In this document: positions 30,915-41,484 of the stretch, piece by piece
Layout of the letters: each line of letters begins with the position of its first letter
Numbering within the stretch: position 1 is the stretch's first letter
DNA from: Heliopora coerulea
Taxonomy: Eukaryota > Cnidaria > Anthozoa > Scleralcyonacea > Helioporidae
Assembly (NCBI GenBank): GCA_030142905.1
Contig: JASJOG010000507.1
Span: forward strand, 1 to 64,000
Length of the DNA stretch: 64,000 nucleotides
Direction: 5' to 3'
Notes under the pieces: model-generated
What the model saw: only the letters and a program-made list of their open reading frames with translations
The model's database searches: none
What the model was told of the DNA's origin: nothing
Made by a program: the position numbers and the translations under genes

Positions 30915-30990
30915 AGTTTTAATGGCTTGATGGTTAGATCGTGTGGCCAGCATTCAGAGGGCTGCGGGCTCGATTCCGGTCGGGAGCTCA
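30915..30990 (+). tRNA. tRNA-like sequence / SINE head
   Basis: An A box TGGCTTGATGGTTAGATCG and a B box GGGCTCGATTCCGG are about 40 bp apart. No acceptor stem pairing is convincing. Probably a decayed tRNA-derived SINE. Confidence 0.45.
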
Positions 30991-31138
30991 GAGCTTCTCT
31001 GGCGGTTGATGCTCAACACATGCAGCTTGAGCTGTAACAGTATCAAGCAGCAATTTCTGACAACAAAAATATAAAGATCGTCTAATATCCACGTCAATAA
31101 GCGTCATTTAATCTTTCCTATAGCGGGTCTTAAAGAAA

Positions 31139-33095
31139 TTAATGATAATCAAAAATTATTTTACTTGTTTCTGGACGGCACGAGTTCATTCCTTGATAGT
31201 GGGACCAATCCCTTAGAACATCCGGCTCTTCCAAGATATGCTTAACAACTGACGCTGCCATAACACTTGCAAAACGTTTCCGCTCTTTAGTTTCTGGTTC
31301 ACTACCATCAACATAATGAGAGATTCCTTTAACGACAACCCATTCTACTTCACATTCAAATACTGCAGCATATACCCCTGAAAACAAAAGCCTTGTATAG
31401 AAAACCTTCACAGTTGCTGAGCACGTTGTTGTCGAGACATAACTAAAGTATCAAGATCAAGACTACTTTTTCTGGGTTAACCCACCATTGGAGGAAAAAC
31501 ATTGTATCACTCGCTGTGCCTATGCACACTTTCTAGTCTCCGAGATAGTCTTTCCTTCTATTTGCATTCTTTCACCCACTTGCTTCCGTAGTTTGAGTTA
31601 AGTTCTGATGCCTAAAGGTGTATAAATGGCACCAGTACATATCAAAACGCACAAATGATACAGTTTCTTTGTCGCTGTATATCGGCTACAAATTGCTCTA
31701 CTTCACCCCATTTGGTTCCTGTAAACCAAAAAAATCACTGCTGGAACCAAGTTCGCGTTCACATTCCGTTATTATCGTTACTGAAGACAGTTAAAAAAAC
31801 GATTAAATAAACAAATTAAATGCTCAAAAACACGTCCTGAAAGCTGACATTATTATTCAATTTTGATAACACCTTAGCTTGGTTTGCTACAGACAGAAAC
31901 CTACAACCACATGGCGCAAATTACATACGTCATATCCACATACATTAGTTTTTGTACATGTAGGAACTACATAATTTCTTCAGATTGGATTGCCTACAGA
32001 GTGTGGTTGGCGGGTCAATATTTTAGTGGCCTGGAACGCTCAAGGGACTTGGATCGTATGCGGCTCAGAACCGACCCATAAAGAGCTCCGATTCCCTTTG
32101 TAAAGGGGCAAACAAGGAAAGGGGCATGTGTGGAGTAAAGATGGGCCCACCATATGCTTTTTGCCCCAGCCTCATTAGTGGCTCACGGCGGCATTGTAAT
32201 AACTGACGTCAGTTTTCTCTTGACTAACCAATAACTAACTTCAGTTTTCCTATGGCACCGAGAAATATCAAACTACTGGTTTGTTTGATCCACCTCTGTT
32301 TTCAACTTTGGCAGATTACACAAACCTCGGCATTGGTAATTCTCGCTGTCATATTCAACCTAATGCACGCACTATTACAATGTTTAACTTGCTCATATCT
32401 CCTCACCTTGCCCTTCAGGTTCGATTGCAGTAGCTTCAGGAAACTGTTTAAGAAGTTCTTCACTTTTTTCAGGGCAATTCTCCAGCTCTAGGCAGGTTAA
32501 AATTACTGCATCGCGATGGACCTTCACTTCACGGGATTCTGTATCTTTCATTGGTGGTTTCCAACCGTCGGCAGCGGATTTGATATGATCTCCGATATTC
32601 TTACTTACATTCAATGTGTTACCACGCCACTGTGGTCGATTGTTGATGGTTTTCTTGTCTGCATATGTGGTGAGTTTTGCAGATATCACCACATCTCCGA
32701 CCTTCGTCTTCTCTTTCTTCAGCCCGCCACAACACCCTACACCAAACACAACTTTCGTTTCAAAATGTCAATAGCAGTTCTTGCACCATTCTGAGAGCCA
32801 CTGGCTTGAGTGGAGCCACGACCACATCTAACCAAACATGTTTTTACTTTCCTCACGCCATCACCAATTTGTCCAAAGTATACCATCCCGAGACCTTTGA
32901 TGGAACTCCTAAAGCCATTATTGAGGTACGAATAACAGCTCAGGAATTCATCGTCGTCCACAGTCAACAACAGGACATCTTCAGGGAGCTGATAATATTC
33001 CCAGGATTTGTAGGGTACCTGTAAGTCTTTCAGCTCCGGAACGGCAACGCTTAGTTGTGGAAGATTTTCAAAACGCTTTGTCGGTCGCATGGTTG
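31139..33095 (-). pseudogene. PNP/UDP-phosphorylase-like gene, two exons, one frameshift
   Basis: Exon 1 spans 33095-32407 (acceptor GTTGTAG, donor GTGAGG) with a probable ATG at 33090 (MRPTKRFENLPQLSVAVPEL). Exon 2 spans 31377-31139 (acceptor TTTTCAG, stop TAA). Motifs of the nucleoside phosphorylase fold follow in order: LLLTVDDDEFLSC, VYFGQIGDG, VFGVGCCGGLKKEK, GDVVISAKLTTYAD, EWVVVKGISHYVDG and FASVMAASVV. In exon 1 the frame shifts near 32745, just before FGVGCCGG, fitting loss of one base. In cnidarians such domains occur alone or as parts of immune-receptor-like proteins. Activity on nucleosides is not certain because some substrate residues diverge. An assembly error could mimic the frameshift. 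Confidence 0.7.
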
Positions 33096-33665
33096 CTACA
33101 ACGTTACAAAAATGTATTAACGAACAATTCCTCCAAATCTTTGAACAGTTAGCAAGCACAAATACAGGACGTAAAAGTTCAAGAAGTCCTTTAACTCTTG
33201 AAACTTTCTTTGCTCTAACAACGTTCTCCTCCTCCAAGCAAGAATGTTGAAGAAAAATAATCAAATGTTAAAAACCGTTTCACATACCGAAAAAAAGCGG
33301 GTTTAAACTTTCCTGTCTTAAACATCTCCCCTTGACGAGTAAAAATGTCTGGCGTTAGCCAGAGTAAAATTAAAAAATCGGGTAAGGAACGGGAAGGGTT
33401 AAAAAAATTTATAATTATGGAATGAGTTTGGTTCGTTCCTTTATAGTTTTTCGCGCCATTTTCTTTCTTTCACTTCAAGCTTTTCGTTGATTGCTTGTCT
33501 TTTTGAATTGTTTCATGAATGTTTGAATGCTTGCCTAGCATTCACAAATTCATTTCTTTTTCTACAATAGTCATTATGTGTAAAGTCATTTATAACAGTC
33601 ATTATCATTGTTTTACATTAATTTGTTATTACAGATCTTTTAAACAGGAAAAAGTACCCGTAATT

Positions 33666-33736
33666 CTAATTCATTTGCTTCAGGACCAGCTTTGAAAGTT
33701 TCCAGCCAAAATTTGCCGGTGTACCCAAAAACTGCA
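33666..33736 (-). CDS. Terminal exon of the ROCO-family gene (tentative)
   Basis: Acceptor CTACCTGTCAG, then 23 codons ending in TAG at 33668-33666. The phase matches the preceding 48-bp exon. No domain. The tentative nature rests on splice signals only. Confidence 0.4.
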
Positions 33737-33857
33737 CTGACAGGTAGGAAGCCAATGTTCAAATATAGTTCGTCACTTTATGCAAATTTACGGGTACGTG
33801 TTCGACAGTTACAAAGTTTGTTCAAATCTAACATGTGAAAAAAAGAACTATGTTTAC

Positions 33858-33905
33858 CTGAACTTTTAGTTGTACTCGTTTCTTTCTTAAATGCTTCCAC
33901 TACCT
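33858..33905 (-). CDS. 48-bp exon of the ROCO-family gene (tentative)
   Basis: It lies between acceptor CTTATATAG and donor GTAAAC. It encodes VVEAFKKETSTTKSS in phase with the COR exon before it and the terminal exon after it. The phase agreement on both sides supports it. Confidence 0.5.
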
Positions 33906-34780
33906 CTATATAAGATGAGAAAGGAGAATATAAGTACGACTTTTCGGAAATTTTTAATTTGTCTTAATAAATGTGTTTTTTGCTTTGTGAGTAAAGATTA
34001 CGAAATGTGATCCTCAAGTATGGCAAATAACAAAATCTCCTTGAAACTTTACAAATTGAATATGGTAAACTACTCTCGTTTTACTTTGGAACCTACAGGT
34101 GTTCTGAATAAGGGTTATAACAGATAAATTCACATGAAACATACAGAATACAAAAATGTTGGACCGGGCGAATAAGTCCGTTGAAACGCTAAAAGGGGCC
34201 AACCGAGAGAGCTGCATTATGCAAAACTGCAAATATACAAAATCATAACGAAACAACACATTAAACTGATATCTCGGAGACAGCTTGAAGGAAACTTTCA
34301 CTATGAGAAATACTTAAATTACAAACCAAACGTTTCAATACTTGAGTCAATGTTATCATCTGGTGTAAGTGTGTTCGTCAACAGGAGCTTTATTTATATC
34401 AGCGTTGAGATGTTAACGTCAGTCAGGGTTGATTGTTGTCTGCCGTCCGCATGTATCAAGGAATAGATCTCATTCACCTCTGTTAGTTGCGTTCTTAGTT
34501 CTATTTGTGTGCCTCGACTTTTGCCAAGATCTCCTCAAACCGCTGGGGTCGGATGTAAGAAAACGTGGCACATTTTTTCCTTTTACATTCTCATCTCAGA
34601 ACACTTGATAATCCCGAAGTAAAATCGGGGTTGCAACAACTTTCATTACGTCATCTACAATACGTCTGCTTACCACTCACATTTAGTTGACAGTACTATA
34701 TCTTTAAGACTTAATTTCCTACACGCGAAATTTAAAAAAAAACTTATCAAAAGATTACAGAAAGCTTACAAAAGATATAC

Positions 34781-35927
34781 CTGCAGGAGGAGAGACACAT
34801 TTTACTTTAACTGGGACACCTTGAGCTTTACAGACAACTGTTTTGTTGTAGGTGTTTGGTGACTTCAAAAGCCTCTGGAAGTCCATTTCGTGATGACAGT
34901 CGTTGCACTGGTGACATTTATTGTAAATTGAGTATCGAAGTTCAGGCCACAATTCCCTCACCATATTTGCAAAGATCTCGTGAAGATGTATGACTGCTTT
35001 CCACAGGCTATTTATTTGGCCACTCTTCGCAATCCTAGTTGTAAATTCAATCGTGTCCTTTGGGAAACTATGCTTCGTTACGCAGAATTTCATCTCGTCT
35101 GCTTCCTCAATATCATAAACTCCAAAGAATCCTTCCTCCCAGTGAAACATGTAGTCCGAACCTTCATGGGAACGGACCATTTGCCGTTCAAATAGGCCAA
35201 CAGGAACTCTACTGCAAAATTTGTACACGCTTTTTGCTTCGAAATTCTCTTCAGGAGTATTTTCTGGCCATGTCTCATCAAGAACACTAGGACGAGCCTT
35301 TGGCATAAGTGCTGGGATTAATATGTTCCTCTTGCCGATTTCTTTTCCTTCAATCGCAGCCTCTTTAACCGTCATCTGAGATCCCACGTCAAAATAATAA
35401 AGCAGAGGAGCAAGCTTCTTAAAGTCACTTTCTTCAGGAACTGCATCATACCAAATGCATCGTAAGAGAGACTCCGAAAGTAATCCATGTTCAATCAGTT
35501 CCTTCTTCTCGATTTCAAAGTTTACAGCGTCCATGTTGCAAATTTTGAAATCTTCTTTATACTGAAGGTGAGAACATAAATCGTGGTGAACGACATTCTT
35601 GATCAACATGATCAACCATTCAGGATCTGAAAACACAAAATCTCGAAGCTGTTCTACGCGTTCAAATTGTAAAACCTTTCCAAGAGTAACCAGATAATCA
35701 AGGACAGCGCGTAAAGTCGATTTCCTCTCAACATCTTTTTCAAATTCTTCATGGTGATTACAAAACCAGCTTCCCATCTCGTCAAATGTTGGGTATTGAC
35801 GGCCTTTCCTTTCTTTTATTTCTTTTCTCAAGTCTGGCAATAGTTCTTCAATTTTCACCCATAATGATGGCAGAGTCGTATTCAGATGAGGAAACAAAAC
35901 TGTGTCACTTCCAATTAGAAGCAGTTC
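34781..35927 (-). CDS. COR domain exon of the ROCO-family gene
   Basis: Acceptor TTATGACAG and donor CAG-GTATAT bound an open exon of 382 codons. It starts ELLLIGSDTVLFPHLNTTLP, then SLWVKIEELLPDLRKEI, and carries COR-type features: a winged-helix-like RAVLDYLVTLGKVLQFE, DPEWLIMLIKNVVHHDL, and later FCSRVPVGLFERQMVRSHE. COR dimerises Roc-COR proteins. Near the C-terminus a Cys/His-rich patch (CHQCNDCHHEMDF) may bind metal. It continues the LRR-Roc exon at 37.9-40.7 kb after a repeat-filled intron. Confidence 0.75.
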
Positions 35928-35969
35928 CTGTCATAAGAAAATGACACCGTTTCCACCACATACTTTCTA

Positions 35970-37830
35970 ACAAAATGTATGATAGAAAACACACCAAGGT
36001 GTGTCATTTTAACACAACTTTTGGGGGCCATTTTATTAGCACATCCTAGAGTCAAGAAAACACATCTTAGTGTTTAAAATCCCCAGTACTGCCAAGGAAG
36101 GGGGGGGGAGTAAGTAGGGTCAATTGGACCCAAGTCCCAAAAGAAATCAGCAGGCCCTGTTGGATGGAAAGTACAATATTGAATTCAGATTTTCTATCAC
36201 TGAAATAAAGGACTATTGCTCGTGTGCTGATGTGCCATCAGTGGTTCTTAGTAAAATGAGATAATATGACAATATGATAATTTTTGCATTCCAGTTTGGC
36301 AACTTCCGTGTTCCACAGAAGGAAAGATAACATGTCATTAATGTGCATGGTTCAACTTTGAAGTAGTACATTAGAGAATAGACAGTATAAACTCATTCAT
36401 GGAATACTGAATAAACTGGATGTGACAGAATGTTTGAGAAACCTGCTGTAACATTTGAGCTTCGTATTACGTGTATTTGTTAATTTACATTTTGCATTGT
36501 TTTACTATTTTGTCCATTTCTTAAGTCCATACTGTGAGGTATTGGTGCATTACCAGCAATTCATTGCAGGGCAAATTAAATGTCTTGTAAAAAATCTTTA
36601 AAATTAAAGAATACAAAGCTTCATTCTGCATAATACTTAGTGACGTTAGTAAAATTAATTTTCATCTCCGGGGATTACCAACTTCTCTACCTCTCCCCCT
36701 GGGACCAGCACCAACTCTCAGCAGCACTGTGAAAAACAACACACTTTGGCATGTTACTAATCACAACATGAAAAGTTAAGAAACATACCTTTAAATGGCA
36801 CACATTAAGGGCACACCTTTTATCCAAAACAACAATTGTTAATTAAACACACCTTTGAAGTAAAATTCACCTTTGCACATGACACACCTGTCACATTACC
36901 ACTACCTTCAAACAATAACATACTTTTCAAACAACACACCTTTGCCAGTTGGTTTGCCAAGCTTCAGGCCTTGCTGAACTGGAATTATGAGTCAAAGGCA
37001 AACCATGCATGTTCTGTTTCATGTTCTAATTTTTTCCATGCTCATACTCGTTTTAATGATTTTAAGATTAAAAATAATCCTGCCGTAACTAAGCAAGCAA
37101 ATATGATTCATGCTTTGTACAAATATGAAGAACAAGTTGACTCATTCTCCAAGACAAAACTAACAAGGTAGTAATGTCTTTTTCACAGACCTTTATGTCA
37201 GTAGTGGTCTTTTTCTGGGACTTTCCTAAAAATTTAAGTTGATATTTTGTGTTTTACTTTGGTTTTAGACTGATAATGTTGAGTTCAATGATCAACATCA
37301 TTTGAAAGTGCTTTTTGAATTTTTTTCACCAGCCTTTGTCATCAACTCCTGGTAACGGCAAATGCTGCAACCCTCCCAGAGTTACATGACCCAGTTGTAA
37401 ACCATATTAACCAAGCTATCACTAATGAGCTTCATGTGGCCTGTGAAACCAATACAGCTGTTGCTATCAAATCCAAACAAAACTTAAATTAACACACCAA
37501 CTAACACATCCATCACCACACCTATTCCATGAACTAGACAACTATTTGTTAAACCAAACTTCTTACCGTAAGCTGTGCTATATAACACACTTTTAGTTGC
37601 AGTGAACATCGTATCTTATGACTTATTTATTGACATGTAGCTAAAGGTGTGTAGAATAGCAATATTGAATGTATGTTAAATTTCACACCTCAAGGTGCTT
37701 TAAATTAAACACCTTAGTTGGTCTGAAAAAGGGTTGCCAATGTATGTAGAAAACCACAGCAATGCATGTTGAAAACTCACCATGGTGTGTAAGGAAAACG
37801 CATCTTAAGATCTGTTTCGTAACATACTTT
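35970..37830. repeat. Repeat-filled intron with possible inverted ends
   Basis: The intron between the Roc and COR exons is rich in the word ACACACCTT and variants (around 35990, 36000, 36810-36950, 37500 and 37690-37710). Its two ends share AAAATGTATGATAG-like and AAAAAGTATGTTAC-like sequence in inverted orientation, each followed by ACACACCAAGG or ACACACCATGG. This suggests one DNA element of about 1.85 kb. The open frame at 36836-37171 resembles nothing I know. Confidence 0.4.
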
Positions 37831-37879
37831 TTACGGGTGTACGTAATTTTGAACAATAACTTTTGTTAAAATGTGCAGA

Positions 37880-40748
37880 TAAGAAAACAAGACCGTGTCA
37901 CTTGCACTTTTGAGCATGGATTCTCCACGGCTTCGTACCGCAGATGCAATGGCAATTACTGTTTCCGAGTTAGAAGGGAAACTTTTCTGATCTGATGCAG
38001 ACACAAGGCTGTTGGGGAGTGCCGGCCTCTTTCTTGTCGCTAACTCAAGTTTCTTAATTCGACTGCTGTTGTAAGGATCCGTACTATCGATCTGCTTTTT
38101 ATCCTTTTCTATTGCTGCTACATCATTTTCTTCTTGTCTGGTAATTTTTCCCAACATATGCTCACATCTATCTTTCACACTGCTTTCTTTAACTAGGTCA
38201 GATTTTGTTGCAGCTGCCATTATTACTGGCCGCAGTACAATGCTCTTTAACTCATCAATCCACTTGCCAGCATTTTCATGATACGATTTATCAGTCATTT
38301 CATACGCTGACAAATCTACAACCAAAAGAAACAAAGAATGTTCTTCAACGAAGTAATAGCTTACACTTTGGTACTCCATGTGACCACCGAAGTCCCACAT
38401 TTCTAGTTCAAGATCTTCATTCGTTGGATCGGGAAACCACTTTCTAATCTCAACATCTTCAGTCCTCTCCTTTGGTTTTGTCAACTTTGACAGTCCCATC
38501 AATAAACTGTTAATCAAACTCGTCTTTCCAGCACGAGAATTTCCAATCACCTGCACTCTAAGCCGTTTAGAGTGAACTGTACCGAACTTGGCAATGTCTT
38601 TGAAATACTTTAGTATTGCGCAAGGGTTGTCGCAGATAACTTGTGGTGGCTTACCTAGCACATTGTCTTGAAGGTTAAATTTCACATTGTTGGCGATTAA
38701 GGTGGTAAAACGTTCAGGCAATTCCTTTAGTTTGTTTGAACTCATATCCAACTGGACGAGATTAGGAAGTTCAAACATATCATTTGGTACATGATCGATT
38801 CCACAGTTGTTTAACCGTATTGTTGTCAGTTGTGATGTAGTTTGGATTAAAAATCCTTTGTCACCAAAATTATTGAAGGAAAGGTCCAGATCTTCTAAAC
38901 TAATGCAATTTTCCAGTCCATCCGGGAACTTTTTAAGACCACATGCCCCCATACTCAGCTTCTTCAAATTCTTCAATCCACTAATAGACAATGGCTGCTT
39001 CCCAAGGTCCTTGTTGCTCCAAAGGCCCAGATCTTCTAAACTAATGCAATTTTCCAGTCCATCCGGGAACTTTTTAAGATTACACGCCCCCACACTGAAC
39101 TTCTTCAAATGCTTCAGTCCACTAATAGAAAATGGCTTCTGGCCAAGGTTGTTGTTCTGATCAAGGTTCAGATCTTCTAAACTAATGCAATTTTCTAGTC
39201 CATCCGGGAACTTTTTAAGACCACACGCCACCATATTCAGCTTCTTCAAATTCTTCAGTCCACTAATAGAAAATGGCTTTTTCCCAAGGTCCTTGTTCCC
39301 CCAAAAGCCCAAATCGTCTAAACTAATGCAATTTTCCATCCATCCGGGAACTTTTTAAGACCACACTTCCTCATATCCAGCTTCTTCAAATTCTTAAGTC
39401 CAGTAATAGAAAATGGCTGCTTCCCAAGGTCCTCGCTCCACCCAAGGTCTAGATCTTCTAAACTAATGCAAATTTCCAGTCCATCCGGGAACTTCTCAAG
39501 ACCAAACTGCCTCATATCCACCTTCTTCAAATTCTTCAGTCCAGTAATAGAAAATGGCTGCTTTCCAAGGCCCTTGTTTCCTGAAAGGTCCAGATCTTCT
39601 AAACTAATGTAATTTTCCAGTCCATCCGGGAACTTTTCAAGATCACACGAACTCATATTCAGCTTCTTCAAATTCTTCAGTCCAGTAATAGAAAATGGCT
39701 GCTTCCCAAGTTCGTTGTTCCCAAAAAGGTCCAGATTTTCTAAACTGATCAGATTTTCGAGTCCTTCCAGAAAAGCATTTAAGTTACAACTGAAAATCGT
39801 AAGTCGCTTCAGTTTCACAAGCTCACGAACTGAAACTGATTGGTCCTGGAAATTATTGAAATACAACCCAAGTACCTCCAGCTCTTTCATCGTGGTTATG
39901 GCTGAAGGAAAGGTCGTCAATCCGCAGTTGTACAAGACAAGTTTTCGTAGATTTAAAACATTACATGATAACTGGAAATGATCACATATCGGATCATCAA
40001 AGATGTATAAATCTTGAAGGTTGTGTGCTTGATCCATTTGTGTTGGTAAAATCTTCTTTCCATGGGCACATAACAAGAACTTTTCAAGCTTTGACATATC
40101 CTTAAGCGAAATTTCGCGGCATTCTGATGAAACGTCAAGCTGAATTACCTGACTGTATGACGTTTCTAGAGCAATATCCTGTAATGAAATTTCAGGGAAA
40201 CTTTCGATGCATTTTTTCCATCCTCTACGACCAACATTTACAGTTAACGTGTCTCCTGGTTTCCCACTCGCAATAATCAGTTCTTCTAAATCATTAACAG
40301 TGTCCCTGTCAAGACGATTTATTACACCAGTTTCATAATGTCTTAGTGTTAGTCGCCGCAACTTCTTTTTGCTTGAAGGGAAAAGTGGATCTTGGAGCAA
40401 TACTTTGCATCGTATGTCCAGACGAATTAGACCATGTTGATCAGTCTCGAGCCGGCAGGTCTTCCACAAGTATTTGTTGTATTCAAATCTTTTGGAAGCT
40501 GGGTTGTCGTCATTGCACTCGTCAAATGTGCTTATTGAAACATGGCGATCCAAATTACCGATGCTATTTTCCAGCCACTTGGGCTCACTTCGATGAAAAA
40601 GCAGAATTTTCTTGACTTGAGGATTGTTTAAAACTTCGGAAGGAATAGCTTCCTTCGAAACACCGCTAGCTCTAAGGTCAATCACTTCTCCGCTCTCATC
40701 ATTGTTTGAACACTTGAAAACGTTTCGCGTCGAAGAACTTTGACCCAT
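37880..40748 (-). pseudogene. ROCO-family gene, LRR-Roc exon with one frameshift
   Basis: The ATG at 40748 gives MGQSSSTRN, a good N-myristoylation signal. An N-terminal region of about 180 residues precedes leucine-rich repeats. At least seven ~47-residue double repeats contain KKFPDGLENCISLEDL and GLKNLKKL. The Roc GTPase follows: P-loop GNSRAGKTS, switch WDFGGH, and TKSD for guanine specificity, all intact. One base is missing near 39338 (CCATCC where other repeats have CCAGTCC), which splits the frame into 476 and 502 codons. ROCO proteins are GTP-controlled scaffolds; this one resembles MFHAS1/LRRK-type genes expanded in cnidarians. If the missing base is an assembly error, the gene is intact. 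Confidence 0.75.
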
Positions 40749-40749
40749 T

Positions 40750-41172
40750 TTCCAGATCTCTCTCGTTAAAATGTAATAGTGCTTCCTTGAATTTAAACGG
40801 TATCAACAATTTACGCGAAACTCTAAAAACACCGTGAAGGAAAAATGTTGATTTTCGATTTACTCCTGTAAATGCAAACGGGATGTGTTCTTATATCTTA
40901 ACTGGAAAAAATCGGTTTAGAAATTGTTAAATGAAAAATTACATCCGTTGACGAAGATTAAAACAAATAAAAGACAAATACCACAAAAAGTAACAATGGA
41001 GTTCATGCAAACACTACGGCAACGTCTTCTCTAACGTGTTCATACAATAGAAATTTTCATTCAAGAAAGGAATTAATCAAGTTCTAGTCCCAAGTGTATT
41101 TTCAACGCCGTCCTACTTTTGCACGGTACTTCGTCCAGAGCATTTCCGCTGTTCCATGGCTACGATGGTACA
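40750..41172. other. Upstream flank of the ROCO gene
   Basis: Probable promoter and 5' UTR region of the minus-strand ROCO gene. No specific element identified. Confidence 0.35.
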
Positions 41173-41484
41173 TACAGGGTGTCCCAAAAAAACCGAAAAC
41201 TATTGAAATCGCTTACTGTTAAAATTTGAATGCCCTACGAAAAAGCTGAACGTAAAGATGCGTAAAACATTGACAAGGTGCATGTATTAAAACTTAGGTA
41301 TGAAAGTCGCCTTGTAAAGTGCGCGATTTTTTGCCCGTGGGAATTTAAAGCAAATTATAAAATTACTCATATCAATCATTTATGCACTCGTGGGGACCAA
41401 CAGAGTGCTAAGGCATTAAAATTCTAACAATTAAATTGTTATTGTTGATTTCAATAGTTTTTGTTTTTTTTGAGATACCCTGTA
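41173..41484. mobile_element. Tc1/mariner-type MITE
   Basis: The left end TACAGGGTGTCCCAAAAAAA and the right end (in reverse TACAGGGTATCTCAAAAAAA) are inverted over about 38 bp, continuing to AAAACTATTGAAATC. TA at both ends is the expected target duplication. The interior of 240 bp is non-coding. Confidence 0.75.

Noticed and set aside
38807..39160. 117-codon plus-strand frame with repeats
   Set aside because: Antisense to the LRR array of the ROCO gene.
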